Shown piece by piece: positions 52,601-64,000 of a stretch of 64,000 nt of DNA (its first letter is position 1; every line of letters begins with the position of its first letter). The stretch is from Dirofilaria immitis (taxonomy: Eukaryota; Nematoda; Chromadorea; Rhabditida; Onchocercidae). A model generated the notes under the pieces. The model did not search any database. It worked only from the letters and a program-made list of their open reading frames with translations, and had not been told where the DNA came from. Location: NCBI GenBank assembly GCA_024305405.1, contig JAKNDB010000098.1, forward strand, positions 3,963,501 through 4,027,500, given 5' to 3'. Position numbers and translations under genes: made by a program.

Positions 52601-55600
52601 GAATTGGATGAATTCGAGAAAGATTTAAGCTTTTTAAAATTTATCGAGAGCGACAATGTGTACAATGTCGAGCAATTTGTTGATGTTCGTTTGATTTCTT
52701 TGCTAATATTCATCAAATTTTGTTTTATAATTTCAAAAAAAAACAGCAATTCAATTAATGCTTAGAAAATAATTGAATAAAAGTTGAAAATGAAGAAAAA
52801 GAAGCGATAGAAATGTGAAAAGAAAGAAAGCGAAATAAAACAAATATATATATACCGAAGATTTTTAATTCATTTATTCTTTTTTATTTTGTTTTTTTTT
52901 CTATTAAATTTTAGAAAATTTACATTTTTTATTAGGAAATTTTATAAATCGAAATTACTATTATTAAATAATAAATATGCAAATTATAGACATTACATGC
53001 TTATCATCCAAAATCATCAACAGCATTCAAAGATGAAGTAGCAGGTGCTGTTGGTCTTTTATATGATGCCGATCATTTTCAATATTTTTTACGGATCGTG
53101 ATGGTACATTAAAATCATATTCCTGTAATTATCAAGCTAGCATACAACCAGCATATGCTGCTGTTATTCAGGTAGATTAGTTTCAAATAATTTTGAAATT
53201 TAAATTTTTATTTTATCATTAAATTATCTTCACAATAAAAATCCCATACAACAATTAATTATAATAATTATAATTAATTATAATGATTTTAATTCAAAAA
53301 GACATTTTTTGTTTTAATTATTTTTAGTAATGAATTATTACTTTAATTAAATAATTTTTACTTCTTATTTATTTATTTAACTAACCAAATGTATATGTTC
53401 TGTTTAATCGATGAATTTTTATAATTCATCGAATTTATTAAAAATTTGAAATAATTAATGAAATTAAATTATATTTTAAGATTTGCCAATTTTCTTTTTT
53501 TCTTATAATCAAAAAATGAATCATTGCATATTTTATATATATTAATAATTAATAAAACAAAATATGCGTAAAACCACTAGAAAATTTGAAATTGAATTTT
53601 AAAATATAAAATTAAATATTTGCATTACCGCTTGTTATATACATATGTTAAATATATTAAATTTCTTTCCCGAATTTTATGATTTCATATTTAATTAGAA
53701 ATGATATTTTTATTTATTTCTTTTATTTTTTAAATCAAATAAATATTTTGAATTTCTTTTTTTTAAATGGAAAAATGATATAATTTTAATTTATTTAATG
53801 AATAAATTTTCAGGCTCAATTTGCTAGACGTTGCGCTCAAACATGCGCAATTATTACAACATCACCTTTAATGGGTGTTGGGATATTAGACGTTAGTACG
53901 ATGCCTGAAGGTATACAAATATATGAGCTTATTAAATTTTCATGAAATTTATTCAAAGATTTTATTTATATTTCAAAAAAAAAAACAAAATCAATTTTAC
54001 AATAAAAATAGCATTTGTTAATTGTATAAGTTAATATTTATTTAATTATATTTTGCTTTATTTTATTTTTACTAATTAATTATTACAAAAATTATTATTT
54101 AATTAATTTATTACTATTCAATTTTTTATCTAATTTAAATGAAATTTTTTTCTTTCTTAAGGTTATTATTATTATGGTGCTTCGGCTGGACGAGAATGGT
54201 TTATTGATCCACATAATAAATTTCATGATCTAAGAATAACAGCTGAACAAATACAATTTCTTGATAAAGTATATACTTTTTTATAATTTTCAATATGACA
54301 TCGTAAAAATTTAAACTTTTAAAAATGCGATGAAATTATTTTTAAATTATATTTTAATAATTTGAATAATGCAATTAGTAATTTATTGATATAATTTGAT
54401 ATGTTAATTTATTTAGGTATATGATGCTTTACAAGATCTTTTAAATATCCAAGAAAATAAATGTTTCAAATATATCGGATCAGGTTTACAAAAGCATTTT
54501 GGTCATTTAACAATTGCATATCAAGATATTCATAATTCGGTACCATCACTACAATCAAAAGCACTGTTTGTTTTTTATCACTCTTTTTTTCTCAAGATTT
54601 GCATATTACATTTATAACAAATAAAAATTAATTATCTTATTAACTGATAATATTTTTAAAATAAGGAAAAAATCAAGCTGATTAAAAATGATTATCATAA
54701 AATTACTTTAACAATAAAAATATCTTCAAATGCTGATCATCATAAAAAAAAATCCATCCCTTCGATCAATGCAAATATCATTCTATTTGTTTAAATAATC
54801 TAAAAAATTTTTTTATTATGAATTTAGTGGCATTTTTGACGTTTAACATAAACGTTTCACGTCAATAAAAGCGTAATAAATTAAAATAATTACATAAATA
54901 GCATATTCTGATGTAAGAAATTCAGGTAATAAATATATGACATATATTTATATATTAAAAAAAAATAATTATTTAAACGAAATATTTTTTGCCTTAGCAA
55001 TAAAAATCTTAAAATGACAATAAATTTTATTGTGGAAAAATTTGAAATAATAATATTGATAAATGAGTAAATTTTGTATTTCATTTTATATTCTATTCCC
55101 TGAACATTACTAATTTAATGTATGACTGATTTAACGTTACATATTTTTACGTAACCTATTACGTAATTTGATTGTTGCTTAAAAATGATATTTCTATTCT
55201 TATCAGCATGGAAGCATCGCTTAATCGTAAAATTTCGTAATTCGAAATTTATTTAATTAAAAAAATTGATAAGTAAACGAATGAGAGAAAGACTGAGTAA
55301 GACAATATGCATTTATTTAATCTTAATTGATAAACGAAATAATCTCTTAATCAATCTCGTAAGATATTCATAAGTAAGTCAGCTAATTTGATATTTATAA
55401 TATCTTATCAACTTATCGTAAACTATCGAATTCATTTTGATGAATTAAATAGATATCAAATTTAATTTCACTAAAAACAACATCAACTGTTATCACATAA
55501 TGATATTTTAAAGAATTAATTTCAATCATTTTAAAAGTATTAAATTATTCATTTGCAGTTTAAAGAAAATTACTGAACTTGTCAACGAAATTGATGTAAT

Positions 55601-56817
55601 GCGACAATTAGTAATACAAAAAGGAAGTACTGATATTAAAATATTTCTAAAGGTTTGCATTAAAAATTTAATCCAATAAATTAATGTTACATCAGATTAT
55701 TCAATAATTTAATTTATAAATTATATAGATTACATGACAATGTAAAATTAGGATAAATATATGCTAAGATTTCAATCAATTTAAATTAATAATTCGATAT
55801 AATTAATAATATCGCAATTTATTATTGAATTTAAATAATTATAAATATTATTGCAAATCAATAAAATAAAAAATAATCGCAATTTCTATTTACTTTTTCT
55901 GTTTTGAAAAATATATAATTAAAAATTTTTCCCATGAAAATTGAAAAAAATGGAATATTGATTGATTTATTGATTGATTGATTGATCGATTTTGCATACT
56001 TTCTTGTTTTTTGATTTTTAGAATTCAGATGGAATAATTTTCAATAAAGGTCACGGTATTGCATTAATGGTTGAGAATATTCGTTGTAAATTATCCGATG
56101 GTAATATATTGGTATGCGGTGATAGTGAGTCTGATTTACCTATGGTAGAAGTATGTCTAGGACGTAATCCACATAATGTTTATACAATTTGGGTTACTGA
56201 ACGACAAGATTTAAAGAATAAGGTTCATTTAAAATTGTATAATTTTTTTTTTTTTGCTTTATTTATAATCTATCAGTTTAGCTTAAATTAACTATCATTA
56301 TTATTATCATTTTATTATTTATTATTATTTGAGAAAAATTTCCACCGGAACATTATTTGTGATAAATAAAATTAAACTTTTGAAAATGACCAATAATAGA
56401 GGAAATTTTTAGATGAATTTCAATTATTTTAATGCAGTATTATTATCGTCAATTATTGATTTAGAAATTTATCATCTCTGTTTTACTTTAATTCATATCT
56501 AACTTAACGCTATTTTTGTGTCTATTACTGTACATCCATACTATCGTTACTTCTATCCTAAATTATTACTGTATACCTAAGTTATCGTTACCTTTATATC
56601 TAACACTATATATCAAGGCTATCATTGTTCCTATACCTATTACTGTACTCTTAAACTACCTATACTTCAGGTACTATCATTATGCAGTCGATACGGGAAT
56701 AAAAATGTCGCCTTCGTATCATGTCCGGAAGTGTTACTTGGTGCGATGGCTCAAGCAACAATACGTGAAATTAGTATTATTAGGCCACGAAATAAGCTGC
56801 CACGTAAAAGCGTATAA
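43611..56817 (+). CDS. tps: Trehalose-6-phosphate synthase with HAD phosphatase-like C-terminal domain, 25 exons
   Basis: Makes trehalose-6-phosphate from UDP-glucose and glucose-6-phosphate (GT20 family) in the cytosol. Exons: 43611-43659, 43840-43949, 44408-44545, 44647-44867, 45110-45318, 45903-46024 (or from 45897), 46201-46379, 47193-47236, 47404-47497, 47771-47951, 48238-48318, 48793-48867, 49921-50025, 50253-50479, 50607-50756, 51213-51433, 51709-52019, 52370-52684, 52990-53171, 53814-53910, 54162-54268, 54417-54565, 55559-55652, 56022-56222, 56671-56817; about 1,270 aa. An N-terminal nematode-type region has a Ser/Arg-rich exon 5. GT20 motifs: YYGGISNGLLWP, WIHDYHLM, FFLHIPF, VERFDYTKGI, DGMNLV. 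C-terminal HAD motifs: DRDGT (about 981) and GDSESDLPM (about 1188). Phases close only with one added base at 50474-50478, 51413-51418, 51977-51980 and 53085-53090. Intron 3 is GC-AG. The acceptor before 49921 reads CCG. The gene is complete with stop and poly(A) signal. Confidence 0.93.
55961..55986. repeat. (TTGA)n microsatellite in a tps intron
   Basis: Short interrupted ATTG/TTGA repeat in intron 24 of tps. Confidence 0.85.
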
Positions 56818-56841
56818 TTGTGACGTAAAAGCGAATTCTTA

Positions 56842-56847
56842 AATAAA
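56842..56847 (+). promoter_or_regulatory. Polyadenylation signal of tps
   Basis: AATAAA 25 nt after the tps stop codon, in the expected position for cleavage shortly downstream. Confidence 0.6.
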
Positions 56848-57088
56848 ATCTGTGTTTTCATCATTCTGAAATGCAAAAAAATTAATGGATATTCTGTTAA
56901 AAAATAAGAAGTAAAAAGTATTTATTCCAGGAATAAAAAAATAATTTATTTTTGTTTTCTTAGTATGATGATAATTAATGATTAATTATCCATTAAATAT
57001 TTGCATATTGAAAAACAACCTCTTTTGTCGAACGATATGATTTCCTCATATGCTGCTTATATGCTTTTTGTGTAAATGTAAAAATATT

Positions 57089-57420
57089 TATACTTAATTT
57101 TAATTACGAAAAAATGCTGTCACAATTAACTAGCGATATTAATTACGTCACTTTGACTGAATGTTTCATCCAGTTATATCCATTTATGCATATAAAGTTT
57201 ATACTGGATTTTAGTTAAGAAAAATTACCCTTTTATAAGTAAATGGCTATATTAATTGTACTACTTTGACTAAGTGTTTCGTCCAGTTATATATAGTTAT
57301 GCATATAAGTTTATACTGAATTTTAGTTACGAAAAATAAGTTTTTGTAAGTAAATAGCGATATTAATTATATCACTATGACTAAATATTTCGTCCATGTT
57401 ATATACATTAATGCATGTGT
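57089..57420. repeat. Three diverged tandem copies of a ~112-bp unit
   Basis: Copies begin at TTTAATTACGAAAAA (about 57098), TTTTAGTTAAGAAAAA (57209) and TTTTAGTTACGAAAAA (57321). Each contains ATATTAATT, then TGACTRARTRTTTC, then GTCCAGTTATAT and TTATGCATATAA-like blocks in the same order. The third is truncated. Confidence 0.8.
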
Positions 57421-58490
57421 TGTAAAATTAAATAATAGCTATTGCAAATGCTTTAAATCATAACGAATAAATTATTGCGTAAGAGAAAAAAAAGAGTATA
57501 TGAAAAACGATAGAATAATTCCTTTTAAATGGTTCGATTTCTGTCCATTCTTTTTAATATAATTTTTTCTTTAAAATAAATTCTTATATTATTATTATTG
57601 CAATAATAATCAATCAGTTCGTATAAGAATAAATTTTATCTTTAATCAATAATTATCAAAAGTTAATGGTTCATTATCACAACATTATCACATATAGTTT
57701 ATAATTTTATAAAAATGGTTAATTTCTCCTTTCTTAAAAATTTCTTATAGCTAAATTTTATTTTTGTATAATCAAAAGAATTCGACGAATAAAATTTCAT
57801 TTCCATTTAAAATTAATAAAATATCATTTTTATATTTCAAAATATCTCCTTAAATATTTAGAAATTCAAAATGAATATTAATTATTATTAAAAAATGTAA
57901 TTTCCTTGAATGAAGTGATAGTTTATTAATTTATATCTTTCTACTTTCATCCTTATCATCCTCATTAACAGATATCATTCGAAAATCAATATTAATTATT
58001 ATTAAAACTGTAATTTTGATTACATATTAATTTATTAAATTCTATTATTCAATTAAAAAAAGTTGAGAGAAAATAAATTAGACACATATTATTTCACGTA
58101 GTTAACATGAATACGTAAGTAACACGTACGTTAAATAGATCATATTATTACGAAGCGAAATATGTAATCTTAAATTTCATAATGTATTAGGAAAAGAAAA
58201 TTAACATTGTAAAATCTTAATCATAAATTAATAATCAATTATAACCAAACGAAAAGGAAAAAAACGATTCAGTGATTTGTTTATTTATTTAAATATAAAA
58301 CTGAAAAAATTAAATTAATTTTTCTACTTTTTCCCTCCTATTTTTACCTTATTTTTATTTATTTAAATTTTATTATTTACATAAAAATTATTTGTTTAGA
58401 AAAATATTTAAAATTTCAAACATTAATATTATACAATAGAAATAAAAACATTTATAAAATATATATATACATATAGTAGGAATTTTTACA

Positions 58491-58526
58491 TAGAGAGAGA
58501 GGGAGGAGATAGAGAGAGAGAGAAAA
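58491..58526. repeat. (AG)n microsatellite, interrupted
   Basis: Two AG runs separated by a GGGAGGAGA interruption. Confidence 0.9.
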
Positions 58527-58840
58527 GTAGAAGAAAAATTAATATAATTTATTAATTGATTTAAAAAAATTAATTATGCAAATACCATGTATGTAAAAAA
58601 AGAAAAATTAAGAAATAGTTTTTAAAGTGAATACTAAATGATAAGAATGAATTGATATGATAAAGTGATGATTAATTAATGATGAATAATTAATTTGTTA
58701 ATTAATTTTATGATTGAAAAAAAGAGCACTTCTTCTCAAATTGCAGTAAACCATTGTTTACAGTATTTTAATGAAAATTTAATACTTAAATAATACAATT
58801 AAAAAGGAAATATTTTTCGCTGTAATAATTTACACTTAAA

Positions 58841-58873
58841 TCATATCATATCATATCATATCATATCATATCA
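58841..58873. repeat. (TCATA)n pentanucleotide repeat
   Basis: About 6.5 perfect TCATA units, some 110 bp beyond the stop codon of the minus-strand Rho gene. Confidence 0.95.
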
Positions 58874-58981
58874 ATGAAATATCAGCTAAATGACTATTTC
58901 GTTCTTTCTTTTTCTAATTTTAAAAAAGAAAATGATAAGGTAGGTCAAAGACGATACTAAAAGAAAGGAAAAAGAAATAAA

Positions 58982-61005
58982 TTAAAAAACAAGTTTTAAT
59001 TTCATAATCGAACTTAATACTCGATTACTACTTCCAGCTCGATGTACTATAGCAATTCGTATTGCTGTATCGAATACTTCTCGAATACCCTGAAATCTTT
59101 TATAAATATTTATATAATAATTGAAATTGATATAGAATTTTGAATATTGATTTCTATTTTATCAATCAATAATCGATAACAAATATATTAATTCCGAAAT
59201 ATTTCTATTAAAATAAATTTATCATTTCAATATATATATATATATGGTCCCTTAATAAATGATTAGTTTAAATGCGTTAAAGTTGACAAATTTTTATATC
59301 ACTTAATATTGCATTTAATATATAAATACTGGGACAGAATAATGCTGAAATATTGCAACTTGTGATATGATTAAAATGATAAATGATAATGCATTAATAA
59401 TAATAAATTTAAATGCTTTTACAAAGTTGAAATTAACATTCTTGAAATTCCAACAATTGTGCATTATCAACTCTATCTATCAAATTATTAGAATAATTTT
59501 GCCAATTTAACATACAATTAATTATTTTCGATATGTCTCAAAATATAATTACAAATATTATCTAAGCTTAACATCGCTATTAAATACTATCACTACTGAT
59601 CATAATTATTGTTATATTTCTCGAGGACTATCGATCATAATTATTGTTATATTTCTCGAGAAAAATGTGTTAAAATCAAAACTTTAATAATTTAATTTAT
59701 TATTTATTCATTTAATTATTATTTTTAATATTCTTTTATTATTTTTCAAATTTAAAAAATAAATAAAAAACAAAATAAACTTTGCACTTTAACCTCTTTT
59801 GTTTTTGCTGAACATTCGATAACTCGATGAGAGGAAAATTCTTTTGCACATATTATTGCATCATCAAAATTTACTAAATGTTTATCATGTTCGGAAGTTG
59901 TTTTTCGATCATCTCGTTTCCATTCATTTCGAATATCTTTTTATTTCCAACAATTAATATTGGAACATCCGGGCAAAAACGACGAATCTAAGATAATAAA
60001 TAAATAATAAACAAATAATAAATAATAATAATAGTTTGTTTTGATTTAGAATTAGTAAACAAATAAGTCATAGATTTTAGTTTTGATTTTTAATAAAATA
60101 TATATATTAAAAATGTTTTATAAAATGTAAAAAAATTTTTGATTAATTTCAATCAATCAATAACCTCAGGTATCCATTTTTCCTGAAGACTTTTAATGAT
60201 TCCGGCCTTTCTACCGAATAGCATGCAATAAAAACATCAGTATCCGGATAACTTAATGGTCTTAAGGTATTATAATCATCTTCACCTGCGGTATCACATA
60301 CTGTTAATACTTTCTGTAATTTATCATTTTTATTAATATCATCATAAATATTGAATTAATCATATCATTAATTTAATGCTATTTAATTTATGCTATCATT
60401 TTCATTTCAAATTAATATTTTATGAATGAAAATTAAAAATTAATTATTTAAAATTATACGAAATATTTTAATTAATATATTCTTTGAATTAAAAATATTT
60501 GAATAAATATAAAAGATATAAATAACGTATAATTATAATTTGATTTAAAAAGTTTTGTTTATTATTAAAATTAAAATTTTAATTTCCAATATTTACTAAA
60601 ATTTATCAATTATTATAAACAAACAATAATATTCTATCAATTAGAATTACTAATCAATCTAATCGGAATATTAATTAATATTATCAAAATTAAATTATAT
60701 CAAATAAATATAATAATTTCAAAAAAGAATTTAATATCGAATTATATATATAAAATATTATATTTGAATTATTTATATATAATATTATATTTGAATAATA
60801 TATTTTAATAAAACTTAATTAATCGAAAAAAAAAATATTATTCCTCTACCGTTTTTCCATTAACAAGTGCTTCGATTGCATAATCATCAAATGCAGTTGG
60901 CGTATATTGTTCACTAAATTCACCACCAGCTTGCGCAATAATTAAACTTGTTTTTCCACATGCGCCATCACCAACTACTACCAACTTGAATTCTTTACGT
61001 GTCAT
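58982..61005 (-). CDS. Atypical Rho-family GTPase (CRP-1-like), 4 exons
   Basis: Small GTPase of the Rho/Cdc42 family. Exons 61005-60850, 60313-60165, 59987-59794 and 59089-58982 give 202 aa. P-loop GDGACGKTS is at residues 12-20. Switch [10 protein letters not shown] keeps Thr37. Switch II reads [20 protein letters not shown], with Glu63 where Rho proteins have the catalytic Gln63. GNKKD is at 116-120, a Rho-type insert helix follows, then [14 protein letters not shown]. The chain ends KLKLVF: no CAAX cysteine for prenylation. Two exons need one more base, in the four-T run 60191-60194 and the five-T run 59938-59942 (plus strand). The ATG was chosen by family alignment and by an AG acceptor 14 nt upstream. 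A longer frame to 61149 would add a six-Cys run and is less likely. The divergence resembles C. elegans CRP-1; orthology is inferred. Confidence 0.85.
59598..59660. repeat. 28-bp perfect direct duplication in a Rho-gene intron
   Basis: A 28-bp block starting GATCATAATTATTG and ending ATTTCTCGAG occurs at 59598-59625 and 59633-59660 (35-bp period), in intron 3. Confidence 0.9.
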
Positions 61006-61150
61006 CGATCCACGTTTTCTACGAAAATTGCCGCAACCGCAGCAGCAGCAGCAACAATTCAAATATTGCGACTCAATTTTTAGTTTAATAATTTCAAATA
61101 GTAAAATAATAGTTTCTTTTAATAATCTTTGATGTAAAAAGGGAATCAAC

Positions 61151-61180
61151 TAATCAATCAATCAATCAATCAATCAATCA
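61151..61180. repeat. (AATC)n microsatellite
   Basis: About seven AATC units just upstream of the Rho gene. Confidence 0.95.
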
Positions 61181-61973
61181 ACAAGTCAATAAATCTTATC
61201 AATTAACAGATATTAATAATAATTAATAGCTGATTATATTTCAGATAATGTAACAGAGAATAAAATATAGATAATATTAGCAAATAATCTTCCATCCATA
61301 TCAAATTCAATGTAATTTTTTTAATTACTGAATATAAATTTTAATTAATATTTTAAATAATTTATAATTAAAATGAAACAAAAAAAGAAACGAACGAAGC
61401 GAAAGAAAGTAAAGTATATGTATCAAAATATTTAAATTAAATTTCATTTCAGAAAATATATTACTCAAAAAATTTCAGAAATTAAATTAATCAAAATTTA
61501 AATATTATTCTAATTGGTATATTTAAAATTTTTTGCATTATGCATAATAAATTAATAATTAATTATTATAAAATTTAAACTTATATTTAATCGTAATTAA
61601 TCGATTAAATAATTAAAATTTATAAAAATTATTGATATGAAGAAATTTTTCTATATATTATGCATTGATAAATAAATTGAAGAAAGAAAATAAATTAATT
61701 AAAATATATTAATTAAAAATGATATAAAATAAATGGAAATTATTGGGAAAAATGATTAGATGATAAGAATTAATCAGATGATTGCTAAAAATTAAACTTA
61801 AATGTTAAAATTGATTTCAAAAATGAAAAGAAAGAGAAAAACTTTGCTGAGGATTGTCTGAAATATAAGAAAATTATTTTAAATTTTCATTTTGAAAAAA
61901 AAGAGGAAAAAATAAGAGAAATGAATTAAACAAATCTTTGAAGTAATAATATAATTTTAAAATTATATGCAAA

Positions 61974-62031
<58 letters not shown>

Positions 62032-62046
62032 GTAATAATAATAATA
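61974..62046. repeat. (AAT)n microsatellite
   Basis: About 24 AAT units with one AGT interruption. Confidence 0.97.
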
Positions 62047-63796
62047 CATAACTAAATTGATAGGATAAAAATAAATGAAAAAATAATTTGATAATTTATG
62101 ATGCAAATAGAAAAATTAAAAAAGAAAAAAAATTCTAAGAATTCTACTATTTTCAAACAATTTTTTGCTTTTTGTTCAATTTGAAAATAATTTTGGAATT
62201 TAAAATTTCATTAACCAAAAAGCAAAAATTTATTTGAAATTTCATTAGCAACTAAGTTTGAATTTGAATATTTATCGTCGAGAAAATAATAAAATTTATC
62301 AATTGCTTCATAAAAACGAATAATAAATATATATTTGAGTAATAGTAGTAGCGAATAAAAATTATTTATAATTTTTTTAAAATAAAATTTTAAAATTTAA
62401 ATAAATTTTAATATCAAACAAAATACATCAGAATGGATTATTTATTATTTACTGCATTAATGTTTATAAAATAAATTCTGTTTATAATATTTGTTTATAT
62501 TTTGAATATTTTAAGATTTCATTTCTAACCAAAATAATATCTAAAAATAGCATTTAAAATTATTGGAATAATTTCGACATAAAATGAATTTATCGTATTA
62601 TTATCGAAAATAAACTTGACATCCCAAACTTATGCATTCCTCCCGACAAACTTTGTTCACTTAATCGAAAAATGAGAAGAAAGAAAAAAAGAGATATTTA
62701 CATAGTAAAAGAATAATATTTGAATGATTGAAGATTTAATTTCAATCCAAAACAAATTCTTATTTTCATTTCCATTTCCATTTCCATAATTTCAATTGCT
62801 ATTATTCCTATTTTACTTGTTTTATATTTTAATTTTTTTGTTAAGAATTAATTTAATGATATTCAAAAGAGTAACAATTAAATACAACTTTATTTAAGCC
62901 TAAATATGAATATAATATTCTTTTTTATCACTTATTTTTTCTGATTGTTTATCATTTATTTTTTTAATAAAAGATATTTAAAATTAGTTAAATTGATAGA
63001 TAAGTTAATAACTATAATAGTTTTTGTTCAAATAATTAATTTTCATAAATTTATCAATGCAAAATTAATCGTTATCACATTTAAAGTAATCAAAATGATT
63101 AACTATTTATAAAAGAGTGATAATAATAGATATTCTAATTTCATAATGAAATAATTACAATTTTAATAATTAATTGTTCACTAAAACTTAAATTATTTCA
63201 ATTTATATTGATAAAATGATTATTAAAGCAAAAATAAATTTAGAACTTAAAAAGTTTCATAAATCATCGACGAATAAAAGAATAAAAAGATTTTTTTTTT
63301 TAATATATATGGTGAAATTGAACAATAAATAAATTATTATCAAATAATATTAAAAATTAAAAATAAAATAAATTTATGCTATTTATTTTTGATTTCTTAA
63401 AAATTCATCAGATTTTATCAATCATAAAATATTGATATTTTGGAAAAGAAAAAAATTTTATACAAATTTTTAATTTTAAAATATTTTCAGACTAAATATA
63501 AGTAATATTAAATTGTTAAATTTAATAAATAATTCATTTTTTTCGCTTTTATTTTTGTTTACTTTTTTAAAAGAAAAATCGGAAGAATTAAAAAGTTTAA
63601 AATAAATAAACAAATTTATTGCAATTGTAATAAAATAATTTTAATAGTAAACAAAATCGAATGAAAATAAAATGCTAAATTTATAAATAATTTATTTTGA
63701 ATTTTTTTCTTATTTTATCTTTTAAAAAGAAAATAAAAAGAAAAAGTATTTCAAATTGATAAATAAAAATGTTCAAATCAAACAATCTCTTCAACC

Positions 63797-63801
63797 ATAT
63801 A

Positions 63802-63837
<36 letters not shown>

Positions 63838-63938
63838 TCTATGTATGTATGTATGTATGTATGTGTGTATGTATGTATATATGTATGTTTGGATGGTTGG
63901 ATGGTTGGATGGTTGGATTGGATGGATGGTTCAATGGT
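63797..63938. repeat. Compound (GTAT)n-(GGATGGTT)n microsatellite
   Basis: An AT run passes into about 20 GTAT units (63811-63887), then GGTTGGAT-type units to 63938. Confidence 0.95.
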
Positions 63939-64000
63939 TGAATATATCAATAGAAGGAGGATGAAAATAAAAAAATAAAAAAAGTAAATAATTTGCAAAA

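Larger units (their letters stand above)
56848..58981. other. Convergent intergenic region between tps and the Rho gene
   Basis: AT-rich spacer containing a 112-bp tandem repeat (57089-57420), an AG microsatellite and a TCATA microsatellite. No coding exon is seen. Confidence 0.6.
61006..64000. other. Intergenic, simple-repeat-rich region to the window end
   Basis: AT-rich sequence with AATC, AAT and GTAT/GGAT microsatellites (listed separately) and a short TTTCCA repeat near 62770. Frames at 63681-63998 on both strands are microsatellite translations. It should contain the promoter of the Rho gene near 61000-61200. No gene is seen. Confidence 0.6.

Noticed and set aside
56516..56842. 108-codon frame over the last tps exon
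   Set aside because: Different frame from the conserved C-terminus, which starts at the acceptor ending at 56670.
63681..63998. Tyr/Thr/His-rich and Cys/Val/Tyr-rich frames on both strands
   Set aside because: Translations of the GTAT/GGAT microsatellite.
1..64000. Bacterial or Wolbachia insert, CRISPR array, rRNA
   Set aside because: No intronless bacterial-type gene, no regular spacer-repeat array and no conserved rRNA stretch seen; a tRNA scan was not possible by eye.

Overview
The window is very AT-rich eukaryotic nuclear DNA with many short introns. Donors are GTAAGT- or GTTTGT-like, acceptors are mostly TTTCAG-like, and several genes have an AG acceptor within about 20 nt of the start codon, as expected for spliced-leader trans-splicing. 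The gene content (a long nematode-type trehalose-6-phosphate synthase, a nematode-style 7TM receptor, an atypical Rho GTPase) points to a nematode. The base composition and compact exons fit a filarial or other clade III worm, but the species is an inference.

Layout. 204-11166, minus strand: three recognisable genes in tandem, WASH1 (actin nucleation on endosomes), PIGP (GPI-anchor synthesis at the ER) and NOA1 (mitochondrial circularly permuted GTPase). PIGP and NOA1 lie only 243 bp apart and could share a polycistronic transcript. 13047-14833, plus: a small disordered acidic protein. 15499-19144, minus: a nine-exon gene of about 438 aa that I do not recognise. 20867-25507, plus: SSU72 phosphatase, with a decayed retroelement gag-like fragment in its first intron. 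30149-33285, plus: a 7TM receptor. 33286-43610: a 10 kb gene desert full of micro- and minisatellites and hairpins. 43611-56817, plus: a 25-exon trehalose-6-phosphate synthase of about 1,270 aa. 58982-61005, minus: an atypical Rho-family GTPase. The rest, to 64000, is simple-sequence repeat and AT-rich spacer.

The genes do not form one pathway; they are ordinary housekeeping and nematode genes. Exon phases were worked out by hand. They close throughout SSU72 and PIGP. In the other seven genes they close only if single A or T bases are missing from short homopolymers. At least eleven such sites can be located; two more genes' junctions (WASH1 exon 5, unknown gene exon 5) suggest the same but could not be placed. 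All go the same way (one base too few), which looks like systematic homopolymer under-calling in a long-read assembly, not gene decay. I found no rRNA, CRISPR, bacterial insert or intact mobile element, and made no confident tRNA call. The most distinctive observations are the Gln63-to-Glu change in a Rho GTPase with no C-terminal CAAX box, an isolated G-rich island with a quadruplex motif, and a trehalose synthase exon whose 3' splice site reads CCG instead of CAG.
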